Shown piece after piece: positions 35,179 through 45,254 of a DNA stretch of 64,000 bases (positions are counted from its first letter, which is position 1; each line of letters starts with the position of its first letter). The notes under the pieces were generated by a model. That model was not told where the DNA came from and made no database searches. It was given only the letters and a program-made list of their open reading frames with translations. Position numbers and translations under genes: made by a program. Source of the stretch: Stutzerimonas stutzeri (lineage in GTDB: Bacteria; Pseudomonadota; Gammaproteobacteria; Pseudomonadales; Pseudomonadaceae); contig NZ_POUT01000004.1 of the NCBI RefSeq assembly GCF_002890915.1, positions 62,001 through 126,000 on the forward strand, written 5' to 3'.

Positions 35179-37704
35179 CTAACGCCCTAGCCAGCGGGCA
35201 TCCGGGGCGGCGGCATTGGCGACCACGCACCAACCGCCCTTGGCCTCGCGCAGGGCCTGCAGCTGATGCTGGAGATCTTCGGGCCGCAACGCCGCCATGG
35301 CCCGCTCGACCTGGGCAGGATAGTCGCTATCGCGCCCCGCCAGCCGGGCCTGCCAGATCTGTTCGGCGCGACGCCGCAGGTCGCCGCCGCGGGCGAAGTC
35401 GGCCCCCGCGGCCGAGGCATCCGGCCGGGCATCGAGCTCGCGGGCGAACCCAGCGAGGAAGGTCTCGACATGCCCGAGGATTTCACCGGCCGAGGCACTG
35501 GGCGATTGCACGGCGAAGAACATGCCGGCCCGCTCGCCGAACTGGCGAAAGCCGCAGAACACCGCATAGCCGAGCTGCAACTCGCTGCGCAGACGACGGA
35601 AGAATGCCCCCTCCATCAACCGCGATAGCTGGCGCCAGGCCGCCTCCACCGGCGCTGTGCGCAGGGGCAGTGGGCAGAACAGCAACAGGGCGGTCTCCGC
35701 CGCCGGCTCGCCGAAACCACACCACACGTAAGGATGGGCGACGGCAGCGGCTGGGGCCGGCAAGGCCTGCGTTTCCGGCATCCCGGGCATCGCGCGCAAG
35801 GCATCCTGCAGCGGCCCGCTCAGCGATGCCGCCAGCCCCACGGCCAGGACATCCCAGCGGGCATGCCGCCAGGCGCGGGTCAAGGCGGTCTGGTCCAGAA
35901 GCGGCAGGCCCGCGGCGGGCGGAATGGGATCGAGCAGCAGCGGCAACTGCCGCATCAGTTGGCGTAGAAGTAACTCGTCGGCGCCAGGCCGCTGCGCCTC
36001 GACCGCCAGCCGTTGGCCTTCGCCGAACACCGAGGCCGGTGGCTTGGCCAGCACGTCGAGCAGATCCCGCAATACCACCGGCAGCGCTTCGGCATAGCCG
36101 AACAGCGTCAGGCACCAGCCATGCCCATGGTTCTCGAAGCGCAGCTCGACGCCAGCCTGCGCAGCCGCCGGGATATAGCGCCGCAATGCCGCCTGCAGCA
36201 CATGCCAGAGGCCTGCCGGCGGCTGCCCGTCGTCGAAGCGCCAGCGCACATAAAGCGCACCCTCCCCGCTCACGGCATTCGTCTGCACCCAGCACGGCAT
36301 CGCTGCCAGCGGCGCTACACGTGGCTGCGGCCGGGTATCCAGCCAGCGGTTGCGTTCGGGCAGGCGCCAGTGCCATTGACGTGGGGCAGCATCCGGCAAG
36401 CGATCCGTTGCCAGCTGCAGGGGGAACCCGGCCCCCGTGGTGGCGATCCGTGCGCCCGTGCCGGCTGCCCGGCCGACACTGAGCACGATCGGCGCCCTGC
36501 CGCGCAGCTGTGCGCCAAGCGCCTGCAATGCCTGCTGTACCCGATACGCATCGGTCGAGGGCTGCCAGGCAGCGGGCTCCACCCAATAACGCAGGCAGGC
36601 CAGCGGCTCCTTGCCGAGCAGGCTGCGCTGGCGAATCCGCACGTACTCGTGCCAGAGCTCGGCCCAGGGAGCCTGCCGGGTGAGGAAGCCCAGCCAGTCG
36701 CGCACCGCCGCGACGATCTGCGCGCGGGCCGGCATGCCCTGTTCGCTCAATTGCAGCTCGACGATGATCACGCCCTGCCCGGCATGCCAATACGGCACGC
36801 GCAGCGCCACGGCCTCGCACCATCCTTCGCCACGCAGGGCTGCGAACAGGCTGCCGGGTGCCTGCGACCCGAGCCAGGTGGCCAGCACATCCAGCGCGAC
36901 GGCGATGCCATCCGGCAGGCCATCCAGGACGAACGCCAGGTCGAGGTAAGTCCGGGAGCCCTCGATCTGCAAGTACAGCGGCGCGGCATCGACTGTCGGC
37001 AGCGGGATGAGCGGCCGGCAAACCTCCGGCGCGGCCGGCAGTCGGCATTCGTCGCTGCGCAGCAACGCCTGCAGCTGCTCGAGGCTGCAGGGCGCGGCGA
37101 CCAGCAATTCCAGCTGTCCCGCATGGTAGAAGCGCTGGTGGTAGCCCAGCAGCGCCTGCTGGAATTCGGCGCTTTCGACAGGCAGGGTGTCACGGTGGCC
37201 GGCATGGAAGCCGGCGAAGGGATGCGGCGCGGCCAGGACGGTGCCGATCGCGGCATCGCAGAGGGTTTCGCGGTCCTTGGCGCGGGCCAGGAACTCCGCC
37301 TGCAGCACCTCGCGCTCGCGCCGTTGTGCCGCAGGGTCGAGCAACGGCCGGGCAAGCATGTCGAGCAGCCGCTTGAGCGCTTCGGCAAACGCCTCGGCCG
37401 GCACCTGAAAGAAATAGTCGGTGTGCCGCTCGCGGGTCGAGGCGTTCAGCTGGCCAGCACATCCCTGCACGAAGGGCATCAGGCCCTGTGCCGGCGGATA
37501 GGCCGCGCTGCCCAGGAACAGCAGGTGCTCGAGGAAATGCGCCAGGCCAGGATAGGCAGCCGGAGCGTCGTGCGAACCGGCATGCACCCGCACCAGCGCC
37601 GCAGCCTGCCCCCCCGGCGGCTGCGAGAGGAATCCCAGCCGCAGGCCATCGGGCAATACCAGGCGCTGCGGAGGCGAACAGAACTCGAAGCTGGCTGAAG
37701 ACAT
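35179..37704 (-). CDS. pqqF: PqqF-like M16 metallopeptidase
   Basis: An 841-residue insulinase-family (M16) peptidase with the inverted zinc motif HFLEH (His56, Glu59, His60) and downstream EREVLQAEF Glu. The N-terminal LPDGLRLGFL and LEHLLFLGSAAYP match PqqF, which trims the PqqA precursor in pyrroloquinoline-quinone synthesis. No pqqA-E genes are visible nearby. ATG 37704 was chosen because the family N-terminus starts there; the frame stays open upstream to 37935 but that part looks non-coding. Confidence 0.78.
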   Translation of the reverse strand: MSSASFEFCSPPQRLVLPDGLRLGFLSQPPGGQAAALVRVHAGSHDAPAAYPGLAHFLEHLLFLGSAAYPPAQGLMPFVQGCAGQLNASTRERHTDYFFQVPAEAFAEALKRLLDMLARPLLDPAAQRREREVLQAEFLARAKDRETLCDAAIGTVLAAPHPFAGFHAGHRDTLPVESAEFQQALLGYHQRFYHAGQLELLVAAPCSLEQLQALLRSDECRLPAAPEVCRPLIPLPTVDAAPLYLQIEGSRTYLDLAFVLDGLPDGIAVALDVLATWLGSQAPGSLFAALRGEGWCEAVALRVPYWHAGQGVIIVELQLSEQGMPARAQIVAAVRDWLGFLTRQAPWAELWHEYVRIRQRSLLGKEPLACLRYWVEPAAWQPSTDAYRVQQALQALGAQLRGRAPIVLSVGRAAGTGARIATTGAGFPLQLATDRLPDAAPRQWHWRLPERNRWLDTRPQPRVAPLAAMPCWVQTNAVSGEGALYVRWRFDDGQPPAGLWHVLQAALRRYIPAAAQAGVELRFENHGHGWCLTLFGYAEALPVVLRDLLDVLAKPPASVFGEGQRLAVEAQRPGADELLLRQLMRQLPLLLDPIPPAAGLPLLDQTALTRAWRHARWDVLAVGLAASLSGPLQDALRAMPGMPETQALPAPAAAVAHPYVWCGFGEPAAETALLLFCPLPLRTAPVEAAWRQLSRLMEGAFFRRLRSELQLGYAVFCGFRQFGERAGMFFAVQSPSASAGEILGHVETFLAGFARELDARPDASAAGADFARGGDLRRRAEQIWQARLAGRDSDYPAQVERAMAALRPEDLQHQLQALREAKGGWCVVANAAAPDARWLGR

Positions 37705-38122
37705 GGAAAGCACTCGTGATTGCGGACCCGCAGGTTGCACCGCTTGGCTATCGAGCCGGCCGACAAGGAACGACCGCCCATGGGGCCGGCCGATTCGTCC
37801 TGGTACAGCGACAGCCGCTGCCATACAGGCCCGGGTATCTTCCGGATACACGACGATGTCGCCGGCCCTGCTCACCGCTACGCCGCGTTCGATCCAGGCC
37901 GGGAAAGATGGTGACAGTGTAACCCAGCGTTTCAAGCGGCCTCTACCAACCCTGTACAGCTACGAAAGAGCTGGAGCGGGGACATCGCTGACCTGCCTGA
38001 AGCCATACCTACCCAGCCTTCCCGACCAAGGGCATATACCCCCCGGTATTGACGATATGGAATAATGGCAAACAGCCATACCCTCTCCCGCAGTCGGCGC
38101 CGCTGCGCCTTGGAAGAAGCTC
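37705..38122. other. Divergent intergenic region between pqqF and the GGDEF-EAL gene
   Basis: No convincing gene is present, although the pqqF frame remains open to 37935. Near the right end a palindrome ATACC-CCCC-GGTAT (38036-38049) sits about 75 bases before the GGDEF-EAL start and could be an operator. Confidence 0.45.
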
Positions 38123-40777
38123 TTGACTACCTACGCCCTTGCAGAAAACGCGGTCATGTTGCTCGCGTTGTGCTGGTTGCTGGCCTTCAATACCCGCGAC
38201 TGGAACCAGAACCCGAAGCTCTCCGCAAAATTCCTCGCCGGCCTGTGGTTCGGTAGCGCCTGCATCTTCGGCATGGCCCTCCCCGGCGCCATCGAGGCCG
38301 GCATCGTGTTCGATGCCCGGACCGTGGTGCTGAGCATGGCCGGCTTGTTTGGCGGGCCCCTGGTTGCCGGCGTGGCCGGCACGATGGCCGCCGGCTATCG
38401 CCTCTGGCTGGGCGGCATCGGGGCGCTACCGGGGCTCATCAACATCCTGCTGGCAGTCCTGCTCGGCCTCGCCTACCGGCAAGCCTATCGCCGTGGCCTG
38501 CTGGGCTTCGGATTCTGGCAACTGTTCGGGTTCGGCCTGGTGCTGCATCTCGGCGTGCTGGCGGTACTCATGCTGTTGCCGCAATCGCTGGCATGGGAAA
38601 CGATACGGGAAGTCGCCCTGCCGGTGCTGCTGGCATTGCCGCTGGCCACCGCTGCGCTCGGCCTGCTGCTCAATGACCTGCTCGAACGCAACCAGACCGA
38701 ACAGGCGCTGAAATTCAGCGAGGCACGTCTGCGGGCCATCACTCAGGCCATCCCGGACCTGTTGCTGGTCATCGACGAGGACGGCCGCTACGAGGAAGTC
38801 ATCTGCTCTCGGCACAGCCCGCTTTATGACGACGCCGCCCGACTGGTGGGCCGACACCTGCGCGACGTGATGCCGGCCATCGAGGAACAGCGCCTGCTCG
38901 CCTTCATCCAGCAGACGCTGCGCAACAACGCGCCCCAGCTGATCGAATATTCGAAGCAGACCCTGAACGGTCCGCGGGTCTTCGAAGGCCGCGCCCTGCC
39001 GCTGGAGATGTACGCCGGCAGCAAACGTGCCGTGGTCTGGCTCAGCCGCGATATCACCGAACGCGTCCAGTCCGAACTGGAACGGCGGATCGCCGCCATC
39101 GCCTTCGAATCGCAGCAGGGCATGCTGATCGCCGATGCCCAGAACCGCATCATCCGCGTCAACCGTGCCTTCAGCCAGATCAGTGGCTTCAGCGCCGAGG
39201 AAGCCGTGGGCCAGACAACCCGCCTGCTGGCCTCCGGCAAGCACGGCCCGGAGTTCTACCATGCGATGTGGGCCGACATCATGAACACCGGCGCCTGGGA
39301 GGGCGAGGTCTGGAACCGGCGCAAGAGCGGCGAAATCTACCCCGAGTGGCTGACGATCAGCACGGTCCGCAACGCCCAGGGCGAGATCAGCCATTACGTC
39401 GCCGCCTTCACCGACATTACCGAGCGCAAGGCCGCCGAAGAACATATCCATCAACTGGCGTTCTATGACCCGTTGACCGGGCTGCCCAACCGGCGCCTGC
39501 TACTCGACCGCCTGCAGCAGGCCATGGCCGCCAGCAAGCGCAGCGGCCAGATCGGCGCACTGATGTTCATCGATCTGGATAACTTCAAGAACATCAATGA
39601 CCTGCACGGCCACCAGACCGGCGACCAGATGCTCTGCCTGACGGCCGAGCGGCTGAGCCACGAAGTTCGCGCCAGCGATACCGTGGCTCGCCTGGGTGGC
39701 GACGAATTCGTGGTAATGCTCGGCAGGCTCGGTGTCGATCCCGAGCACGCCGCCAGCCAGGCCGAACACGTCGGCATGAAGCTGCTCGCCTCGCTGGACA
39801 AGCCCTACCGCCTGGGCGAGCTGGGCCTGCACAGCAGCGCCAGCATCGGCGTGGTGCTGTTCGGCGAAGACGACAGCAGCCGCGAAGAGCTGATGAAGCG
39901 TGCCGACATGTCCATGTACGAGGCCAAGGTGTCGGGCAAGAACGCCCTGCGCTTCTTCGACCCGCACATGCAGCAGGCAGTGCAGGAACGGCTGCGCCTG
40001 GAGGAGCAGATTCGCGAAGGTCTCAGGGCCGGTGAGTTCGTACTGCATTTCCAGCCGCAGCTCGAACAGGCCGGAGGCGTGGTCGGAGCCGAGGCGCTGG
40101 TGCGCTGGCGGCATCCGCAGCGGGGCCTGCTGGCTCCGGCCGCCTTCATCAGCCAGGCGGAACGCGCCGGGCTGATCCAGGAACTGGATATCGTGGTGCT
40201 CAAGCAGGCCTGCGAGCAGCTTGCACGCTGGGCCAGGATGCCGCATTTCGCCGACCTGACCCTGGCCGTCAACCTCAGCGCCCACCTGCTCTACCAGGAG
40301 CATTTCGTCGCCCGCGTGCTCGAGCTGCTGGAACGCACCGGCGCCAACCCCACCCGGCTCAAGCTCGAACTGACCGAAACCCTGCTGCTGGACAACATGC
40401 CCGAAGCCATCGCCAGGATGAACCAGCTCAAGCAGCATGGCATTCGCTTCTCCATCGACGACTTCGGCACCGGCTATTCGTCGATGAGCTACTTGCAGCA
40501 GCTGCCGCTGGACCAGTTGAAGATCGACCAGGCCTTCGTGCGCGGCCTGCCGGACGATACCAGCAGCCTGACCATCGTTCGCGCCACCTGCGCACTGGCC
40601 GCCGGGCTCGGCCTGGAAGTCATTGCCGAAGGGGTCGAGCAGGAGTCACAACGCAGCCTGCTGCTCGCCAATGGCTGCCACCGTTTCCAGGGCTACCTGT
40701 TCGGCAAACCCCTGCCGGTGGAGGAATTCGAGCGCCTGGCCAACGAGTATGCGGAAGGGGAAGCAGTTCCCGGCTGA
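38123..40777 (+). CDS. Membrane PAS-GGDEF-EAL cyclic-di-GMP enzyme with 5TM-LYT-type sensor
   Basis: An 884-residue protein. About six N-terminal helices (1-190) of the 5TMR-LYT kind are followed by two PAS domains (about 200-325 and 330-445), GGDEF (525-529, intact) and EAL (657-659, intact, in AEALVRWRHP) domains. It could make or degrade c-di-GMP in response to a membrane or cytoplasmic signal. The start is a TTG at 38123 with GGAAG upstream; ATG 38156 is an alternative that would shorten the first helix. Confidence 0.87.
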   Translation: MTTYALAENAVMLLALCWLLAFNTRDWNQNPKLSAKFLAGLWFGSACIFGMALPGAIEAGIVFDARTVVLSMAGLFGGPLVAGVAGTMAAGYRLWLGGIGALPGLINILLAVLLGLAYRQAYRRGLLGFGFWQLFGFGLVLHLGVLAVLMLLPQSLAWETIREVALPVLLALPLATAALGLLLNDLLERNQTEQALKFSEARLRAITQAIPDLLLVIDEDGRYEEVICSRHSPLYDDAARLVGRHLRDVMPAIEEQRLLAFIQQTLRNNAPQLIEYSKQTLNGPRVFEGRALPLEMYAGSKRAVVWLSRDITERVQSELERRIAAIAFESQQGMLIADAQNRIIRVNRAFSQISGFSAEEAVGQTTRLLASGKHGPEFYHAMWADIMNTGAWEGEVWNRRKSGEIYPEWLTISTVRNAQGEISHYVAAFTDITERKAAEEHIHQLAFYDPLTGLPNRRLLLDRLQQAMAASKRSGQIGALMFIDLDNFKNINDLHGHQTGDQMLCLTAERLSHEVRASDTVARLGGDEFVVMLGRLGVDPEHAASQAEHVGMKLLASLDKPYRLGELGLHSSASIGVVLFGEDDSSREELMKRADMSMYEAKVSGKNALRFFDPHMQQAVQERLRLEEQIREGLRAGEFVLHFQPQLEQAGGVVGAEALVRWRHPQRGLLAPAAFISQAERAGLIQELDIVVLKQACEQLARWARMPHFADLTLAVNLSAHLLYQEHFVARVLELLERTGANPTRLKLELTETLLLDNMPEAIARMNQLKQHGIRFSIDDFGTGYSSMSYLQQLPLDQLKIDQAFVRGLPDDTSSLTIVRATCALAAGLGLEVIAEGVEQESQRSLLLANGCHRFQGYLFGKPLPVEEFERLANEYAEGEAVPG

Positions 40778-40809
40778 CCCCGTGACGTGCCGAAAAAGAC
40801 AGGTAGCCG

Positions 40810-41835
40810 TCAAAGCACCTGCGGTGCGCGGCTGCAGAGTTTGGCCAGCGCCTGCACCCATTCTTCGTGGCTATTCAGGCACGGCACCAGCAGCAGCTCC
40901 TCGCCGCCGGCAGCGACGAACTGCTCGCGTCCGCGATCACCGATTTCCTCGAGGGTCTCGATACAGTCGGAAACGAACGCCGGGCACATCACCAGCAGCT
41001 TCTTCACGCCCTGCCCGGCCAGTTCATCCAGCCGCGTTTCGGTGTAGGGCTCGATCCACTTCGCCCGCCCCAGGCGCGACTGGAATGAAACCGACCACTG
41101 ATCGTCCCGCAGCCCGGCACGCGCCGCAAAGCCGGCAGCGCTGCGCAGGCATTGCGCGCGGTAGCAGCTGGCGAGCACCTCGCCCTCGGCCCGCTGGCAG
41201 CAATCGGCGCCTTTCAGGCAATGCGCGCCGGTCGGATCGCTCTTGTGCAGATGGCGCTCGGGCAGGCCGTGGAAACTCAGCAGCAGATGGTCGAAGTCCT
41301 GCTCCAGATACGGCCTGGCGCTGGCCACCAGCGCATCGAGGTATTCCGGCTGGTCGTAGAACGGTTGCAGGATCGACAGTTGCAGCGCCAGGCCGCGTTC
41401 GCGGATGACCCGCCGTGCTTCCTGGATGACGGTGGTGGCGGTGCTGTCGGCGAACTGCGGGTAGAGCGGTGCCAGGGTCACCTGGCTGATGCCTTGCCCG
41501 GCCAGCTTGACCAGCGCACCTTCGATGGAGGGTTCGCCGTAACGCATCGCCAGTTCCACCGGCCCCTGCGGCCAGTGCGGGAGCAGTGCATCCTGCAGGC
41601 GGCGGCTGAGCACGATCAGCGGCGAGCCTTCCGGCCACCAGATCGAGGCATAGGCATGTGCCGATTGCGCCGGGCGCTTGATCAGGATCAGCGAAACCAG
41701 CAGGCGCCGCAGCGGCCACGGCAGATCGACCACATAGGGGTCCATGAGGAACTGGTCGAGGTAGCGGCGTACATCGGCTACTTCGGTGGAGGCCGGCGAG
41801 CCCAGATTGACCAACAACAACGCCTGCTCTGTCAT
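40810..41835 (-). CDS. hemH: Ferrochelatase
   Basis: A 341-residue enzyme that inserts Fe(II) into protoporphyrin IX. It begins [14 protein letters not shown], with the catalytic His in [12 protein letters not shown] and the conserved [15 protein letters not shown] block. A Cys-rich segment (HCLKGADCC) occurs near residue 215. ATG 41835 has AGGAAA upstream. It is followed on the same strand by nothing and preceded by an epimerase gene about 115 bases away. Confidence 0.95.
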   Translation of the reverse strand: MTEQALLLVNLGSPASTEVADVRRYLDQFLMDPYVVDLPWPLRRLLVSLILIKRPAQSAHAYASIWWPEGSPLIVLSRRLQDALLPHWPQGPVELAMRYGEPSIEGALVKLAGQGISQVTLAPLYPQFADSTATTVIQEARRVIRERGLALQLSILQPFYDQPEYLDALVASARPYLEQDFDHLLLSFHGLPERHLHKSDPTGAHCLKGADCCQRAEGEVLASCYRAQCLRSAAGFAARAGLRDDQWSVSFQSRLGRAKWIEPYTETRLDELAGQGVKKLLVMCPAFVSDCIETLEEIGDRGREQFVAAGGEELLLVPCLNSHEEWVQALAKLCSRAPQVL

Positions 41836-41949
41836 GCACGTTTCCTGACTACGGTTTGAAGGTGATGCCCGGCTCCAAGCGGCAGGCGCGGCTATTCTCA
41901 CACAGGAAAGCACTTCCGGGCGCCGTTCCCGTTTCGCTCGCGACCGCGC

Positions 41950-42867
41950 CTACCCGTTGGGCTTGGCGGCCTGATCCAGCAGATCGGCCAGCGCCGCATC
42001 CAGATCGCCGAAACGAAAGCGAAAGCCCTCGTCCTGCAGGCGTGCCGGTTGCCCATGCTGGCCACCGAGCAGCAACCCGGCGAGCTCGCCGAGCGTCGCC
42101 TTCATGACTACGGCCGGCACCGGCAGCAGCAACGGACGATGCAGGCAATGCGCGAGGCTGCGGGCGAAATCGGCATTGCGTACCGGTGCGGGCGCGCAGG
42201 CATTGTAAGGGCCGCTGGCACCAGGGTGGTGCAGGAGAAAATCGATCAGGCCGATTTGATCTTCGATATGGACCCAGGACATCCATTGCCGGCCAGTGCC
42301 CAGGCGGCCGCCCAGACCGAGACGGAACAGCGGCAGCAGCCGCTGGAGGAAGCCGCCGTCGCGCGCCAGCACCAGCGCGGTACGCACCAGCACCACGCGC
42401 ATCCCCAGGGCCGTCGCCTCGCTGGCGCGCTCCTCCCAGGCGTTGCACAGCTGGCTGGCGAAATCGCTGGTGACGACCGGGTCCGCCTCGGTCAGGCGGT
42501 GTTCGCCAGCATCGCCGTACCAGCCCATCGCCGAACCGGAAATCAGTAGCGCCGGCCTTTGCTCGCGCCGTGCGAACCACTCGAGCAAATGCTCGGTGAG
42601 CTTCACCCGGCTGTCCCACAGCAGCGTCTTGCGGGCCTTGGTCCAGGGGCGATCGGCGATCGGCGCACCGGCCAGGTTGATGACCGCATCCAGCGGCACC
42701 GTGGTGATCTGCTGCAGCTCGCCAACGCCTTGCACCTGCGGCCCGCATACCTGTGCGACCCGCTCCGGCGCCCGGCTCCAGACCCACAACCGGTGCCCTT
42801 CGGCGATCCAGCGACGGCACAGGGCACGACCGATCAGCCCGGTACCGCCAGTCAGCAATATGTTCAT
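41950..42867 (-). CDS. TIGR01777/YfcH-family NAD-dependent epimerase
   Basis: A 305-residue extended-SDR protein with the Rossmann motif TGGTGLIG at the start, VINLAGAPI, SGSAMGWYG and the family-specific MSWVHIEDQIGLI, plus a C-terminal DUF1731 segment (LGELAGLLLGGQHGQPARL). The cellular role of the family is unknown; it often sits next to hemH or phr in pseudomonads. ATG 42867 begins the family N-terminus. Confidence 0.9.
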   Translation of the reverse strand: MNILLTGGTGLIGRALCRRWIAEGHRLWVWSRAPERVAQVCGPQVQGVGELQQITTVPLDAVINLAGAPIADRPWTKARKTLLWDSRVKLTEHLLEWFARREQRPALLISGSAMGWYGDAGEHRLTEADPVVTSDFASQLCNAWEERASEATALGMRVVLVRTALVLARDGGFLQRLLPLFRLGLGGRLGTGRQWMSWVHIEDQIGLIDFLLHHPGASGPYNACAPAPVRNADFARSLAHCLHRPLLLPVPAVVMKATLGELAGLLLGGQHGQPARLQDEGFRFRFGDLDAALADLLDQAAKPNG

Positions 42868-42990
42868 GGTGAACCTCGCGTCCTGTCGCTCTGCCCGATC
42901 ATTCGAAAGCGCATGGAGGCCGCCCAATACCCTGCGAAGGTAAGGGGATCTCAACGGCCCCTATCAATCAGCATAGCGACAACCCGCCGT

Positions 42991-44406
42991 TCACCAATCC
43001 ACTCCGTATGAATTCTGCGGTCCGCGCGCTCCACGACGCAGCGAATGGCCCCCGCCATCGAGCGCCGTACGCCTGCGGGGAACCCCGCGGCCGCTCGCAG
43101 CGTCTGCCACGGCGTCGGTTGGCAGGTTGAAGATGGCGCATATCGGCGCGAGCAGCAGGCAGCCACGCGGTAGGATCTCGAGCCGATCCTCCTCCAGCAG
43201 CACGAGGCCATCGCGGTGCAGTTGCTGCAGTGCCGGCCAGTGCTGGGCATAGCGCTGGCGCACGCCCACCCCGGTTCGGGCGGCGAGCGCGGCGAAGTCC
43301 AGCTGGAATTCGCACAGCAGACTGTCGAAGAGTGCCAGGCGGAGCCTGTCGATGCTCGCCGGACGCACACCGCGGTCGCTCGGCAGCAGGCCCCGGTCGA
43401 GCGCCTGCTGGTAGGCCCGGGCGTCAACCAGGTTGCGGGAAAACAGCTCCCCCACCCGGCTGATTGCGCCAACGCCCAGGCCGAGATGATCGCAGTCGCC
43501 GTGCGCCGTATAGCCCATGACACCGTGATTGAGCGTACCGGTCTCTTGGGCCATCGCCAGGTCGTCGTGCGGCAGCACGAACCTGCCCAGGCCGATATGG
43601 CGATAGCCCGCAGCGCCGAGTTGCTCGATGCCATGCCGATGCATGGCCAGGGTATCCGCGGGCGATGCCAGGCCGAGCCTGGCGTTTCCTTGCGCCGCCT
43701 GCAGCGAATCGCGGTAGTCGAACAGGCTCACCCGGTCGGGCGCCAGTTCGATGATCGCCGCCAGCTTGCGGGCGAACGTGGCCGGCGTCTGCCAGGCCCT
43801 GCCGTAGCCGAGGTCGACGTTCACCGAGCGGTAATGCAGCGTATGCGCCGCCTCGACGACCGCACGGATGCGCGTCGAGCTGCGAAACCATTCCACCGTC
43901 CCGCCCTCGTCCGCACCCAGGTCGGGAACGCTCACGCTCAGGTGGTCGAAGCCCAGCTCGTGCAGCGCACCGACCAGCGACCAGTCGGCGTGGGCCAGTT
44001 CGACCTCGGCGGTGAAACTGGCGACAGCGGGTTCGGCGAAGCGAAAGCGGGATTCGAGCAGGGCAACCAGGCTGCGCAACTCGGTGATGCCCAGGGCGCC
44101 GACATGCAACCACAATTGCTCGACCTGCTGCGCGGGCCCGACGTGGCAGCTGAGCTGTTCGATTTCTCGCTGCAGCTGCCGCAGGTAGGTCGTCAGGTCG
44201 TCGTGTTGCAGCGCGGCATTGGCGGGTAGATGAATGGCAATCGAAAGCGGGCGCTGGGCCTTGCGGCTCTCGCGTAATGCGCGCAGCAGGTCGAGGGGCG
44301 CGATCCGCTCGTTGAAATCGTCGGCCGCCGGATAGCCGCACTGCGGTTGTCGGACCTGTCCGTAGCGTTGTACCAGGCTGTCGTCCCAGATAACTGAGCC
44401 AAGCAT
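42991..44406 (-). CDS. HemN-like protein lacking the radical-SAM cluster motif
   Basis: A 471-residue protein collinear with oxygen-independent coproporphyrinogen III oxidase from its start (WDDSLVQRYG) through DLLRALRESRKAQRPLS and SVNVDLGYG to QETGTLNHGVMGYTAHG and the C-terminal HemN domain. The CxxxCxxC cluster motif after RPLSIAIHLP is replaced by ANAALQHDD, and the SAM-binding GGGTPT by HVGALGIT, so it cannot bind the [4Fe-4S]/SAM pair in the usual way. The frame is intact, has a GGAGG site and an ANR/DNR box 66 bases upstream, which argues for a kept, different function. The C-terminal tail (about 435-471) is unusually Arg/Gly-rich. Confidence 0.85.
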   Translation of the reverse strand: MLGSVIWDDSLVQRYGQVRQPQCGYPAADDFNERIAPLDLLRALRESRKAQRPLSIAIHLPANAALQHDDLTTYLRQLQREIEQLSCHVGPAQQVEQLWLHVGALGITELRSLVALLESRFRFAEPAVASFTAEVELAHADWSLVGALHELGFDHLSVSVPDLGADEGGTVEWFRSSTRIRAVVEAAHTLHYRSVNVDLGYGRAWQTPATFARKLAAIIELAPDRVSLFDYRDSLQAAQGNARLGLASPADTLAMHRHGIEQLGAAGYRHIGLGRFVLPHDDLAMAQETGTLNHGVMGYTAHGDCDHLGLGVGAISRVGELFSRNLVDARAYQQALDRGLLPSDRGVRPASIDRLRLALFDSLLCEFQLDFAALAARTGVGVRQRYAQHWPALQQLHRDGLVLLEEDRLEILPRGCLLLAPICAIFNLPTDAVADAASGRGVPRRRTALDGGGHSLRRGARGPQNSYGVDW

Positions 44407-44471
44407 AAGGAGCCTCCCGGCATCGATTATCGCTTCACGTTGGCATCATCCGGTTGCGCTGATGGACGGCG

Positions 44472-44485
44472 TTGACCCCCGTCAA
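44472..44485 (-). promoter_or_regulatory. ANR/DNR (FNR-type) box
   Basis: TTGAC-CCCC-GTCAA is a perfect dyad matching TTGAY-N4-RTCAA. It lies 66-79 bases upstream of the HemN-like start codon, a suitable distance for a class II activator near -40. It implies induction by low oxygen or nitric oxide. Confidence 0.75.
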
Positions 44486-44552
44486 GTACGGGACGAATGG
44501 AGCGCGGGAACAGCCGAACGGTTCTAAAACGAGGCTTGCGCTTGGGTTCGGG

Positions 44553-44594
44553 AAAGAAAAAACGGTCCCGTCCTGCCTACGCAAGCGGGACCGT
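44553..44594 (-). terminator. Intrinsic terminator of the cytochrome c551 gene
   Basis: AACGGTCCCG and CGGGACCGTT form a perfect 10-bp stem with a 14-base loop, followed on the minus strand by TTTTCTTTCC. It begins 15 bases beyond the stop codon. Confidence 0.88.
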
Positions 44595-44609
44595 TGCATG
44601 CCGCTGGCC

Positions 44610-44924
44610 TTACTTGTGGCTCAGCACCCACTCGGCGAGGATCTTCGCCTCTTCGTCGGTCACTGCGTTTGGCGGCATGGGGATCGGGCCCCAGACACCC
44701 TGGCTGCCATTCTTGATGTGCCCCGACAGCAGCTCCACCGCATCCGCCTGACCGGCGTACTTGGCCGCGACATCCTTGTAGGCCGGGCCGACAAGCTTGG
44801 TATCGATGGCATGGCAGGCCGCGCAGGCCTTGCTCTTGAAGAGCGACTCGCCATCTGCGGCCAGGGCCGGCTGCAAGGCCAGAAGCCCGCTACCCGCCAG
44901 CAATGCAATCACGATTTTTTTCAT
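44610..44924 (-). CDS. Cytochrome c551 (NirM-type periplasmic electron carrier)
   Basis: A 104-residue class I c-type cytochrome with a signal peptide (core [14 protein letters not shown], cleavage after LAA), the haem motif CAACH and the axial Met in WGPIPMPPN. The mature sequence is very similar to P. stutzeri cytochrome c551 as I recall it; that protein donates electrons to nitrite reductase cd1. It stands alone here, not in a nir cluster. It has its own terminator, and AAGGAAC lies before the start. Confidence 0.93.
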   Translation of the reverse strand: MKKIVIALLAGSGLLALQPALAADGESLFKSKACAACHAIDTKLVGPAYKDVAAKYAGQADAVELLSGHIKNGSQGVWGPIPMPPNAVTDEEAKILAEWVLSHK

Positions 44925-45254
44925 GCGAAGTTCCTTGAGGCGTTACGGCAGCCGCACAAGACATTCCTCAGAGCCCAGAGGAGCGCGGTTGCCATCGGCC
45001 TGATATGGTTTTAGAGCTCTGTATCCGGAGCGGAAGGCGACTGGCACCTGGGCAGTATCGTTCCAGCTTCCCTTCCAGCTCCATCCGGAAGCTCAGACAT
45101 TGTCCGCGCGGCAATTGCTCGACTCCAATGAATAACATTGCTGCTTGGCAACAACTTTTTTGAATCGACCGGCATGCACGCCAACGCGGCCGTTCGGAAA
45201 GCGTGGCGTCACCCTGCTGCCGGTAGTCGCAACCCTGCTTAGAGGACCCCGACC
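44925..45254. other. Divergent promoter region between cytochrome c551 and the sirtuin gene
   Basis: A 330-base non-coding stretch that must hold both promoters. I see no repeat family member, RNA gene or clear regulator box in it. Confidence 0.5.
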
